DNA of 5,513 nucleotides from Candidatus Sordicultor fermentans (GCA_002385475.1 DGDO01000089.1:1-5513), one strand, 5' to 3'; positions 1 through 5,513 are shown, numbered from the stretch's first letter. Made by a program: numbers and translations. The notes: generated by a model not told the origin, from the sequence alone.

Positions 1-19
1 AGATGTGTATAAGAGACAG
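1..19 (+). other. Tn5 mosaic-end sequencing adapter (artifact)
   Basis: The first 19 bases, AGATGTGTATAAGAGACAG, are an exact match to the synthetic mosaic end recognised by hyperactive Tn5 in tagmentation libraries. The mosaic end is an engineered hybrid of the natural outer and inner ends of Tn5, so an exact copy at the very edge of a contig is library adapter and not genomic DNA. The neighbouring bases may come from only a few untrimmed reads and deserve lower trust. Confidence 0.97.
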
Positions 20-120
20 CCTCTCGAGTGTTAACTATTTTGCTAAGTTGATCAGTGCTCGTCTTTGCAGTACCTGATAGGCTATTCTTACTTTCTCATC
101 TGCTTCCTTATCACTCACCC

Positions 121-164
121 AGAAGCCTGTTTTCTGTGCCACTGTTTTTAGAAAAGAGGCTTCT
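121..164. repeat. 44-base imperfect palindrome
   Basis: Arms AGAAGCCT (121-128) and AGGCTTCT (157-164) are perfect inverted copies. Inside them, after one mismatched base on each side (129 and 156), TTTTCT (130-135) and AGAAAA (150-155) are also perfect inverted copies, leaving a 14-base loop (136-149). This gives 14 paired positions with one symmetric mismatch. No T-run follows on either strand, so it is not a standard intrinsic terminator. Its outer arm is shared with a competing hairpin at 159-183. Confidence 0.65.
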
Positions 165-206
165 TCTCTCATAACTAAGAAGCATTACCACCATTTTTGT
201 GGCTAA
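159..206 (-). repeat. Two adjacent hairpins, one competing with the 121-164 palindrome
   Basis: On the minus strand, 206-185 can fold as TTA(G)CCAC against GTGGTAA with one bulged G and a 7-base loop. Directly after it, GCTTCTT (183-177) is a perfect inverted copy of AAGAAGC (165-159), with an 11-base loop containing the ATG at 172. The second arm of this hairpin overlaps the first arm of the 121-164 palindrome, so the two folds exclude each other. The arms are seen directly; a folded RNA is inference. The purine/pyrimidine-skewed composition makes chance pairings more likely than usual. Confidence 0.35.
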
Positions 207-243
207 CTGCTTGTAAAAATAAGAAATAAGGTCCTATCCAAAA

Positions 244-1071
244 TTAGTTTTGGTTATCAATAAAGGGAAAAATATCGTGTTTTCTGAGGTATAGATATCT
301 ATCTGCCATAACGTTAAGAGGTTTTTTAGTGAAAGTAAAATTATCTGCCATCATAGTCAATACAGGACTCAATTCTTTTTCCTTAGCTATTTCGCTCTCG
401 CTAGCTTTGTGATATAGCTCGCTTCCTTTTTTCTCCAAATCTTCCCCCTTGTTAGTCCAGGAAACCAACCGTCTATTTTTGGCCAGAGAATGAGATCGCT
501 CTCCAAAAAGTTGTTCAGGAAATATACCACTTAAGAATAAAGCCAGGTCTCCCGCTCGTTTCAGAAAGACAAAGCGATAAGGCTCATCTACTATTTCACT
601 CATTTCTACCAGAAGGTCAAAATCCATATCAGATAAAACTTTTTTGAAATAAATGCCTCTACCCCGATTGAGATAAATGGTAAATTGATTAACCCGGATA
701 AAAGAAACTAGCAGCTCCACCAGATAGTCTCTGATCTCGTCCTGGGAAAGGACCTCTAAAACTTTTTGGCTATCAAAAACCGGCACTCGAGTTTTGTAAC
801 CTACTTGCTCTAGTGTATATGCATCTCTTTTTATGTCCCGGATAGCTTGACGGAGAAGAAGTTCAAAATATAGATAAGGACTGATGCGGACAAAAACATC
901 CTCACTCTGGACTACCTTCTTAAAAATTTCCTCTTCTTCCAGCACCAAATCTAAAGAATCAGGATCCCGGGTCACCAGATCGATAAAATAGGTCTTATCT
1001 TTATCCTCTCCCACTAAATCAGCTAAAAATTGAAAGTCTCTCGGTGAAAACTTACTAAAAACTTTCCTCAT
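244..1071 (-). CDS. Conserved protein of unknown function, 275 aa
   Basis: No known domain is recognised with confidence. There is no signal peptide or membrane segment, so a cytoplasmic location is inferred. The protein looks mainly helical and very charged: an N-terminal FSPRDFQFLADLVG segment (8-21), an acidic stretch DLVLEEEEIF (41-50), VRISPYLYFELLLRQAIRDI (61-80), a hydrophobic helix around 116-127, and a well-formed core KRAGDLALFLSGIFPEQ (171-187). A region rich in Glu/Lys/Ser (about 208-234) precedes a C-terminal helix ending in RYLYLRKH (258-265). The pattern recalls, from memory only, an uncharacterised family also found in haloarchaea. The ATG at 1071 is preceded by AAGGTGAG at close spacing, and it follows the secreted-protein gene by 14 bases, so the two are probably cotranscribed. 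The stop lies in a small AT-rich inverted repeat (238-253). Real gene: high certainty; function: unknown. Confidence 0.85.
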   Translation of the reverse strand: MRKVFSKFSPRDFQFLADLVGEDKDKTYFIDLVTRDPDSLDLVLEEEEIFKKVVQSEDVFVRISPYLYFELLLRQAIRDIKRDAYTLEQVGYKTRVPVFDSQKVLEVLSQDEIRDYLVELLVSFIRVNQFTIYLNRGRGIYFKKVLSDMDFDLLVEMSEIVDEPYRFVFLKRAGDLALFLSGIFPEQLFGERSHSLAKNRRLVSWTNKGEDLEKKGSELYHKASESEIAKEKELSPVLTMMADNFTFTKKPLNVMADRYLYLRKHDIFPFIDNQN

Positions 1072-1085
1072 TGAAACTCACCTTC

Positions 1086-1916
1086 TCAATATATTACCTC
1101 AAACTTCTCCAGATAAAAGGAAGATACATCCTGAATCTCTTCCTTATTCTTTAAATCATAAACGTAACGATGCACCTTTTTCTTCCAGAACTCATCAGTA
1201 TTCAGATTTCCTTTTCTCCACATATCAAAATCATAAGCTCTTACCTGAAAACTTAATACATACTCATTATCTAAGATAAGCTGAACTAAAAACCAGGATG
1301 ATTGAGGAAAAACTCTTTTTAAAGATTCAAACCCTATACCAATCTGGTTCCACACTCGTTGGTCAAGGGTAGGAGCCACCATATTCATTCTTAAATAAGC
1401 TTGATTACTATCATCAACATTTAAATCCAGGACTTCGTATCCCAATTTTCTGATAACTACAACAGTTTTCTGAATAGCCTCTTCTAAAGTTTCACTTTCG
1501 CCGATATTGCTCTCCAGAAGAGTAAAAGGAAGCTCCAGATACTTTTCCCCATTGAGATAAAAATTTACTTTCCACTCTCCAGGAGGGATGGTATTACGAT
1601 AAATGGTGAGAGACAGCTCCCCGGTAGCACCTACATATCGATTGTCCTCTTCCACTATTAAAATGCTTTCATATACTTCTCCCCGGGGTGGTTGAAATTC
1701 CCAACGCAACTCATCTCCCTTGTGAACTTCGCTCACAAATACCCAGCAGAGTATCTTTTCTTCCTCAGTAATAAATATATCCCGGCGCTCAAGAGGTAGC
1801 CCATCCTGGTCTAATCCTACGCATAAAGCGTAATCTAAAATTACATCTTCATTAGCCAAGACAGGGTAGACTAAAATAGCCAGCCAGATAACAACTAAAA
1901 CTAATCTTTTAGACAA
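1086..1916 (-). CDS. Secreted protein of unknown function, 276 aa
   Basis: The N-terminus is a classic Sec signal: basic MSKR, a hydrophobic stretch over residues 5-17, then YPVLA with likely cleavage after Ala21; no lipobox cysteine is present. The first part of the mature chain (about 25-133) is beta-rich and resembles an Ig-like sandwich, with RWEFQPPRG (71-79) and the typical closing pattern IPPGEWKVNFYLNGEKYLEL (110-129) followed by PFTL. A second domain (about 140-276) starts with a helix ETLEEAIQKTVVVIRKLGY and has mixed alpha/beta character. No catalytic motif is visible; a binding or structural role outside the membrane is the cautious inference. The start is a TTG at 1916 with GGAGGT at 1930-1925, and no upstream in-frame ATG fits. 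The methyltransferase gene ends 53 bases upstream and the unknown 275-residue gene begins 14 bases downstream. Lack of cysteine motifs or haem sites argues against an electron-transfer role. Confidence 0.85.
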   Translation of the reverse strand: MSKRLVLVVIWLAILVYPVLANEDVILDYALCVGLDQDGLPLERRDIFITEEEKILCWVFVSEVHKGDELRWEFQPPRGEVYESILIVEEDNRYVGATGELSLTIYRNTIPPGEWKVNFYLNGEKYLELPFTLLESNIGESETLEEAIQKTVVVIRKLGYEVLDLNVDDSNQAYLRMNMVAPTLDQRVWNQIGIGFESLKRVFPQSSWFLVQLILDNEYVLSFQVRAYDFDMWRKGNLNTDEFWKKKVHRYVYDLKNKEEIQDVSSFYLEKFEVIY

Positions 1917-1938
1917 AAGACTGTACCTCCGGTCTTTT
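1915..1938 (-). promoter_or_regulatory. Hairpin presenting the ribosome binding site in its loop
   Basis: On the minus strand AAAAGAC (1938-1932) and GTCTTTT (1921-1915) are perfect 7-base inverted copies around a 10-base loop that contains GGAGGT (1930-1925). The 3' arm takes in the first two bases of the TTG start of the secreted-protein gene. The ribosome binding site would be exposed and the start codon partly paired. The stem is mostly A-U, so stability is modest; a regulatory role is inference. Confidence 0.35.
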
Positions 1939-1969
1939 TACTAAAGGGGGGATAAATTTTGATACCAGT

Positions 1970-2770
1970 TCAACCTTCCAATTTACCTGACCGATAAGCT
2001 GATAAATAATTCATGCAAAACTCATCATAGCCCAAAAGAACCTCAGTAGCGTAGATGCTACTCATTAGCTCCTGATCCAGAGGATCAATGATAGAAGCGT
2101 CCAAACCATAACCTCGAGCTAGAATAAGAAAGGTACGGTTAAGCAACCTCCGATTGGGCATGCCATAAGAGATGTTGCTGAGGCCACAAATAGTTCTAAC
2201 TTCATCATATTTTTCTTTTACTATTTTCACTGTTTCAAGAAAAACTTTACCCTGAGAGTGATCGGTGCCAATAGGTACTACCAGGGGGTCTACAAAAAGT
2301 TTATCTCTTCCAATCTTATAAGAGTCTACCGCTTCTATCAGCATATCCACCAATCTCAGGCGGTCATCTGAAGACTGAGGGACTCCTCCTTTTCCCATAG
2401 CCAAACCCACTACCAGAGCATTATAATCTTTCGCTAAAGGTAAAATAGCTTTTATTCTCTCTTCTTCAGCAGTGAAAGAATTAATCATTACTTCTTTTTT
2501 ATTGTAAACTCGTAGAGCCCGGGCTAAAGCCTCGTCGTTGGCCGAATCAAGAGAAAGAGGAATGATTACCTCATCCTGAATTAATTCCACAAGCCACGGT
2601 AGATTTTCTATTTCCTGGCTGGCTTCAGTTCCAGCATTCACATCTATAAAGTGAGCCCCTGCTGCCTCCTGCTTTTTAGCTTCCTGAATAAAAAAATTTT
2701 CATCCTTTCTTTCCAGAGCTTCTCGAACAGGTTTTCGAGTAGCATTAATTCTTTCTGCTACTATCAACAT
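1970..2770 (-). CDS. acsE: Methyltetrahydrofolate:corrinoid methyltransferase (AcsE/MeTr family)
   Basis: This 266-residue protein has the length and motifs of the dihydropteroate-synthase-like TIM barrel that transfers the N5-methyl of methyl-THF to Co(I) of a corrinoid protein, the AcsE step of the Wood-Ljungdahl pathway. Visible motifs: ERINATRK (6-13), AGAHFIDVNAG (37-47), SLDSAN (73-78), MINS (95-98), FVDP (159-162), GLSNIS (196-201) and NRTFL (211-215). Asp75, Asn97, Asp161 and Asn199 match the folate-binding and active-site positions of Moorella MeTr. The ATG at 2770 is chosen because AGGAGG lies nine bases upstream and MLIVAERIN matches the family start; an in-frame ATG at 2812 would add 14 atypical residues. 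The start lies 26 bases inside folC, suggesting translational coupling. No corrinoid-protein gene is visible, so the methyl acceptor is unproven, and an MtgA/MtvA-like role with another methyl source is possible. True dihydropteroate synthase is unlikely given these motifs. Confidence 0.9.
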   Translation of the reverse strand: MLIVAERINATRKPVREALERKDENFFIQEAKKQEAAGAHFIDVNAGTEASQEIENLPWLVELIQDEVIIPLSLDSANDEALARALRVYNKKEVMINSFTAEEERIKAILPLAKDYNALVVGLAMGKGGVPQSSDDRLRLVDMLIEAVDSYKIGRDKLFVDPLVVPIGTDHSQGKVFLETVKIVKEKYDEVRTICGLSNISYGMPNRRLLNRTFLILARGYGLDASIIDPLDQELMSSIYATEVLLGYDEFCMNYLSAYRSGKLEG

Positions 2771-4091
2771 AAGCTTTTTCCTCCTCTTGGGGTAAAAATA
2801 ATTGTTGAGCAAAAAGTGGAGCGAGGTAAAAAGAACCCGCCGTAACTAAAGGCAACTTCTCTTCTTGAGCAAACTGAAAAGCCAGATCTCGTGCTTGAAA
2901 AAGGTCTTTAACTATTTCTAATTCTATACCTTCCCTCTTTAGGTAAGGGGATATTATCTGGGGAAGGATAGCTTTAGGATTTAAAGGTAAAGTGAGGAAA
3001 ACGCGCGAGGTAAATCCTTTTAGCTCCTGGGCTATACCTATATAGTCCTTTCCCTCTAAAAGACCGAGTAAAAATACTGCTTTTTCCATTCCCAAAAAAT
3101 CCTGGAGAGTCTTAATCAACTGAGAAAAAGAAGCCTGATTATGAGCTACATCAAATACCACCAAAGGCTCCAGAGAGAGAACCTGAATCCTACCCGGCCA
3201 GTACAGGTCTTTTAGAGCTCTACCTAATTTTTGTTGATCGAAAGATAAGCCCCATTCTCGAGCGGCGAGAAGTGCACTAAGAAAATTAACTACCTGGTGG
3301 TCTCCTAAAAGAGAAAGACTGCATACACCTTCTCCCCAATCACCTATCGAAAAAGAAAATAGCGAGCCACTTTTCTCTCGAGATAAAATTTGCCACCGGC
3401 ATTCTTTTTCTACCTCACTAACTGGTGTACTTTTTTCTTGTGCTTCCTTCAAAATGGTTTTTCGAGCTTCTTCTTCTTGAGGTAAGAGAATTAATTTAAT
3501 ACCTTTTCTTAAAATTCCTGCTTTTTCTCGGGCAATGGCAGAAAGGGTATCTCCCAGAACATCGGTATGGTCAAAGCTGATAGGAGTGATAACAGTAAGC
3601 TGAGGTTCACAAACATTGGTAGCATCTAATCTTCCTCCTAACCCCACTTCTATTACTGCCACATCTACTTTCTTCCGAGAAAAATAAAGGAAAGCCAAAG
3701 CTACCGACACTTCAAAATAAGTAGGCCTTCCCCAGGGAGAGTTTCTCATTTCCTCTACCACCGGTTTTATCTCCTCAACAAGGTTCGCGAGATCCTGAGC
3801 AGGGATCAGATTACCCTCCAACCGTATTCTTTCCCGAAAAGTCAGAAGATGAGGTTTAGTATAAAAACCACACTTCCACCCCCAGGCTAAAAAGAGCCGC
3901 TCCAGAAAATAAGCAGTGCTACCTTTGCCTTTCGTTCCCGCTACAAGAATGGAGGGAAAATCATTCTGGGGATTACTTAATCTATTTACCAGTTCTCTCA
4001 TTCTATCCAGTTTTAAATCAGAATAGGAAAAACTGATTTTTTCGTAATTGATCAAACCATAGAGATACTTTACCGCTTCCTCGTAAGTCAA
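2745..4091 (-). CDS. folC: Folylpolyglutamate synthase / dihydrofolate synthase
   Basis: FolC is a cytoplasmic Mur-ligase-like enzyme that uses ATP to add glutamate to folates, and often also to dihydropteroate. The 448-residue length is normal. Motifs in order: MTYEEAVKYLYGL at the start, P-loop VAGTKGKGST (50-59), the folate loop TKPHLLTFRERI (78-89), EVGLGGRLDATNV (148-160), SFDHTDVLG (172-180), EKAGI with the probably carbamylated Lys190, WPGRIQ (298-303), and DVAHNQAS (314-321) opening the C-terminal domain. The start is taken as the TTG at 4091 because AAGGAG precedes it by five bases and MTYEEA is the usual family start; a GTG at 4097 would overlap that ribosome binding site. It begins about 20 bases after the oxidoreductase stop and ends 26 bases inside the methyltransferase gene. 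Placement beside a methyl-folate enzyme suggests it serves C1 metabolism. Lys replaces the common bacterial residues in GTNGKGS and TSPHL. Whether it also has dihydrofolate synthase activity cannot be told. Confidence 0.96.
   Translation of the reverse strand: MTYEEAVKYLYGLINYEKISFSYSDLKLDRMRELVNRLSNPQNDFPSILVAGTKGKGSTAYFLERLFLAWGWKCGFYTKPHLLTFRERIRLEGNLIPAQDLANLVEEIKPVVEEMRNSPWGRPTYFEVSVALAFLYFSRKKVDVAVIEVGLGGRLDATNVCEPQLTVITPISFDHTDVLGDTLSAIAREKAGILRKGIKLILLPQEEEARKTILKEAQEKSTPVSEVEKECRWQILSREKSGSLFSFSIGDWGEGVCSLSLLGDHQVVNFLSALLAAREWGLSFDQQKLGRALKDLYWPGRIQVLSLEPLVVFDVAHNQASFSQLIKTLQDFLGMEKAVFLLGLLEGKDYIGIAQELKGFTSRVFLTLPLNPKAILPQIISPYLKREGIELEIVKDLFQARDLAFQFAQEEKLPLVTAGSFYLAPLFAQQLFLPQEEEKAYVDSSRKN
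2780..2785 (-). promoter_or_regulatory. Ribosome binding site of the methyltransferase gene
   Basis: A perfect AGGAGG sits inside the 3' end of folC with a nine-base spacer (GAAAAAGCTT minus its first base) before the ATG at 2770. It decides the start against the upstream ATG at 2812. Confidence 0.85.
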
Positions 4092-4096
4092 AGCCA

Positions 4097-4102
4097 CTCC
4101 TT
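4097..4102 (-). promoter_or_regulatory. Ribosome binding site of folC
   Basis: AAGGAG at 4102-4097 is followed by a five-base spacer and the TTG at 4091. The alternative GTG at 4097 would use the last base of this motif and so have no spacer, which favours the TTG. Confidence 0.6.
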
Positions 4103-4112
4103 CTTTCCCTCT

Positions 4113-4955
4113 TCAGTATTCTTCTGGTAAATTCTGCAATACTTCATAAGAAAAAACCGGTCCTTCCTGGCAAACGTAGAAAGGCCCGATATTGCACCGG
4201 CCACATTTCCCCAAACCACACTTCATTTTCATCTCTAAGGTAGTGATTATCTGAGAAGGGGAAAAACCCATCTCCAGAAGAGACTTAATGGTAAATTTTA
4301 TCATAATCGGTGGACCACAAACTATACTTTTCCACTCCTCTGCCTTTATTTTTACCTGCTCTTTTAGCACTTGAGGCACCAACCCTACTCTTCCCCTCCA
4401 GGAACTATCTCCCCGGTCTACAGTAACGAGAAGATGGAGGTCTTCTCTTTCCTCCCATTTTCCTAACTCCCACTTAAAGACCAGATCTTCGGGACTTCTT
4501 GCCCCGTAAAGGATGAATATTTCCCCAAACTCTCCCCGGTGCTGAGGAGAAAGAACGTAGTTAATGAGAGAACGCAAAGGAGCCAGCCCGATCCCTCCTC
4601 CCACAAAGAGAAGATTATGGTTTTTTAGCTCCTCTATGGGGAAGCCATTTCCATAGGGACCTCGCACTCCTATCTCTTCTCCCTGGTTCATCCGATGCAG
4701 AGCAGTGGTTACCGTTCCTATCCTTTTAATGCTGAATTCTAAAATTTCTCCATCGGTAGGAGAAGAAGTTATAGAAAAGGGGGCTTCTCCTCTCCCCGGA
4801 ACAAATACTTCAGCAAATTGCCCGGGAAGATAGGAAAAGATTGAGTTCCCTCGCAAGCGGAAAGTCTTAATATCTCTGGTTTCCTCGATAATTTCCGCTA
4901 TAGGTAAAAGAAGAGGTAGATAAGGATTATTAATTTCAGGTTCTGAAGCGGTCAA
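4113..4955 (-). CDS. AsrB/HydG-like FAD/NAD(P)-binding oxidoreductase with [2Fe-2S] site
   Basis: The 280-residue protein has the ferredoxin-NADP reductase fold of anaerobic sulfite reductase subunit B, sulfhydrogenase gamma and PyrK. It moves electrons between NAD(P)H, FAD and an iron-sulfur partner. With the start at 4955: the FAD domain has PGQF (44-47) and GEAPFSIT (56-63); the nucleotide domain has VGGGIGLAPLRS (118-129), LYGARSPEDLVF (149-160) and CGPPIM (213-218); the C-terminus has Cys246, 251, 254 and 262 in a C-x4-C-x2-C-x7-C pattern for a [2Fe-2S] cluster. Two TTG starts are possible: 4955, with GGTGG six bases upstream, and 4976, with GAGAGG only three bases upstream; 4955 fits the family N-terminus better. 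Either way it overlaps the end of the 4Fe-4S gene, its usual partner. No siroheme subunit AsrC is seen, so sulfite reduction should not be assumed; a hydrogenase or C1 reductase module is as likely. Confidence 0.93.
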   Translation of the reverse strand: MTASEPEINNPYLPLLLPIAEIIEETRDIKTFRLRGNSIFSYLPGQFAEVFVPGRGEAPFSITSSPTDGEILEFSIKRIGTVTTALHRMNQGEEIGVRGPYGNGFPIEELKNHNLLFVGGGIGLAPLRSLINYVLSPQHRGEFGEIFILYGARSPEDLVFKWELGKWEEREDLHLLVTVDRGDSSWRGRVGLVPQVLKEQVKIKAEEWKSIVCGPPIMIKFTIKSLLEMGFSPSQIITTLEMKMKCGLGKCGRCNIGPFYVCQEGPVFSYEVLQNLPEEY

Positions 4956-5513
4956 TTTTTTCCACCATCCTCTCAATAGCCTCTCGAATGTCCCAGTTTA
5001 CCGGGCACTTCTCTACGCACACTCCACAACCTACGCAGGCAAAATTTCCTTCTCGCTCTGGAAAATAGGAAAATTTGTGCATCACTCGTTGCCTCACTCG
5101 CTCTTTTCCCGTAGGACGGGGATTATGAAAAGAAGCGTGAAGGGTAAATTTGGAAAACATACAGCTATCCCAGCTGCGGAGCTGAAACCCTTTTAGTTTC
5201 CCTTCTACGTTTAAATCAAAGCAATAACAGGTAGGGCATAAAAACGTGCAAGCACCACAGTTTATACAATGCCAGCTGATCTCATTCCATTCTTCATCTT
5301 CAAAATAACGGTAGAGTTCTTGAGGAAAATAAGAAGGAAGAAGAGAAGGAAGCACACTTTCGGCTTTTTCTTGAAGAGCCTGAATTTCCTCTTTTATTTT
5401 TTCTTCCACCCCTTCACTAAAGGAAAAAAGTTCTCCTTCTCCCTGGATATAAATATCATCTTCCCGAGGAACTAAAAATAAAGCTCCTTCATCTCTCCAG
5501 AAAGGGCCTCCTC
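4936..5513 (-). CDS. 4Fe-4S dicluster electron-transfer protein, AsrA/HydB-like (5' partial)
   Basis: The reading frame runs open to the window edge (first full codon at 5511), so only the last 191 residues are present; related proteins are usually well over 300 residues, and roughly the N-terminal half is missing. The GTG at 5409 is internal, since the upstream codons read GGPFWRDEGALFLVPRED, a normal interior sequence for this family. In visible numbering, cluster one is Cys82, 85, 88 and 92 in HCINCGACTFLCP, with Cys95 and Cys97 in the following TCYC. A conserved WDSCMF (114-119) and HNPRPTGKERVRQR (129-142) come next. Cluster two is Cys159, 162, 165 and 169 in CVGCGVCVEKCP. Such proteins relay electrons between a flavin subunit and a catalytic partner such as sulfite reductase, group 3 NiFe hydrogenase or an Hdr-like complex. 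The overlapping downstream FAD/NAD(P) gene is the expected partner. The catalytic partner would lie beyond the right edge. Confidence 0.92.
   Translation of the reverse strand, partial: GGPFWRDEGALFLVPREDDIYIQGEGELFSFSEGVEEKIKEEIQALQEKAESVLPSLLPSYFPQELYRYFEDEEWNEISWHCINCGACTFLCPTCYCFDLNVEGKLKGFQLRSWDSCMFSKFTLHASFHNPRPTGKERVRQRVMHKFSYFPEREGNFACVGCGVCVEKCPVNWDIREAIERMVEKIDRFRT

Larger units (their letters stand above)
35..233 (-). pseudogene. Short frameshifted coding remnant, unidentified
   Basis: This stretch after the last full gene reads as protein in two minus-strand frames that abut. Frame one is open from 233, just after a TAG, through an ATG at 194; its text (LISYFYKQLATKMVVMLLSYE) is protein-like until about 170. 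Frame two carries an ATG at 172 and gives a 45-residue peptide ending in TAG at 35-37, with the segment FLKTVAQKTG and a Glu/Lys/Ala-rich helix after it. Adding two bases in the GAGAGAAGAAG run near 164-170 would join the frames as YEREEASFLK. No ribosome binding site precedes either ATG. The second part vaguely recalls the start of DUF2267 helical domains, but that resemblance is weak. It could be a decayed gene tail, a sequencing error near a contig end, a genuine 45-residue ORF (35-172), or chance. No other gene is visible in 20-243. Confidence 0.3.

Noticed and set aside
1..19. A natural Tn5 or other IS end
   Set aside because: The match is to the engineered mosaic end, which differs from natural outer and inner ends, and it sits exactly at the contig edge.
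238..253. Inverted repeat CCAAAA-TTAG-TTTTGG overlapping the stop of the 275-residue gene, as a terminator
   Set aside because: The stem is only 6 base pairs and mostly A-T, and no T-run follows directly on the minus strand.
1917..1969. Internal promoter for the secreted-protein gene
   Set aside because: A TTGAAC hexamer occurs near 1975, but no reasonable -10 box lies at the right distance.
2651..2845. Plus-strand open frame of 64 codons
   Set aside because: It lies antisense over the methyltransferase and folC, whose protein motifs are unmistakable; its translation is low-complexity Ser/Phe/Leu.
4936..5409. A complete short 157-residue iron-sulfur protein starting at GTG 5409
   Set aside because: The same frame stays open to the window edge with family-like sequence upstream, so the gene is 5' truncated by the window.
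5269..5475. Plus-strand open frame of 68 codons
   Set aside because: It is antisense to the 4Fe-4S protein and its Phe/Lys-rich text has no protein-like pattern.
4113..5513. Anaerobic sulfite reductase operon asrAB
   Set aside because: The two proteins are of this kind, but no siroheme subunit is present and the same modules serve hydrogenases and Hdr-like complexes.

Overview
The window is a gene-dense stretch of a strictly anaerobic prokaryote, very probably an uncultivated bacterium assembled from a metagenome. Every supported gene lies on the minus strand, so the text follows transcription from high to low coordinates. The coding strand is purine-rich, GC content is moderate by eye, and several genes start with TTG. 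The gene content (polyferredoxin-type and flavin/[2Fe-2S] electron-transfer proteins, folate polyglutamylation, a methyl-folate:corrinoid methyltransferase) points to folate-linked C1 metabolism of the Wood-Ljungdahl type. I cannot name a phylum from this sequence alone.

Layout in transcription order: (1) the C-terminal 191 residues of a two-cluster 4Fe-4S protein of the AsrA/HydB kind (4936 to the window edge, 5' end cut off); (2) its usual partner, an AsrB/HydG-like FAD/NAD(P) oxidoreductase with a C-terminal [2Fe-2S] site (4113-4955), whose start overlaps the end of gene 1; (3) folC (2745-4091); (4) an AcsE-type methyltetrahydrofolate:corrinoid methyltransferase (1970-2770) whose start and ribosome binding site lie inside the end of folC; (5) a secreted protein of unknown function (1086-1916); (6) a cytoplasmic conserved protein of unknown function (244-1071); (7) a short, probably decayed coding remnant mixed with strong inverted repeats (about 35-233). 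The first 19 bases are the synthetic Tn5 mosaic end used in tagmentation libraries, so the left edge is a contig end carrying adapter.

Genes 1-6 are tightly spaced or overlapping and could be one transcript. Inferred logic: genes 1-2 pass electrons between NAD(P)H and a partner enzyme encoded outside the window (hydrogenase, Hdr-like or methylene-folate reductase), FolC makes the polyglutamylated folate cofactor, and the methyltransferase moves the folate methyl group to a corrinoid protein. The two unknown genes follow after a 53-base gap and may not belong to the same process.

The parts least explained by known families are the cluster of alternative hairpins at 121-206, the hairpin that places the ribosome binding site of gene 5 in its loop, and the two uncharacterised proteins. 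I found no clear novel defence, CRISPR or mobile system.
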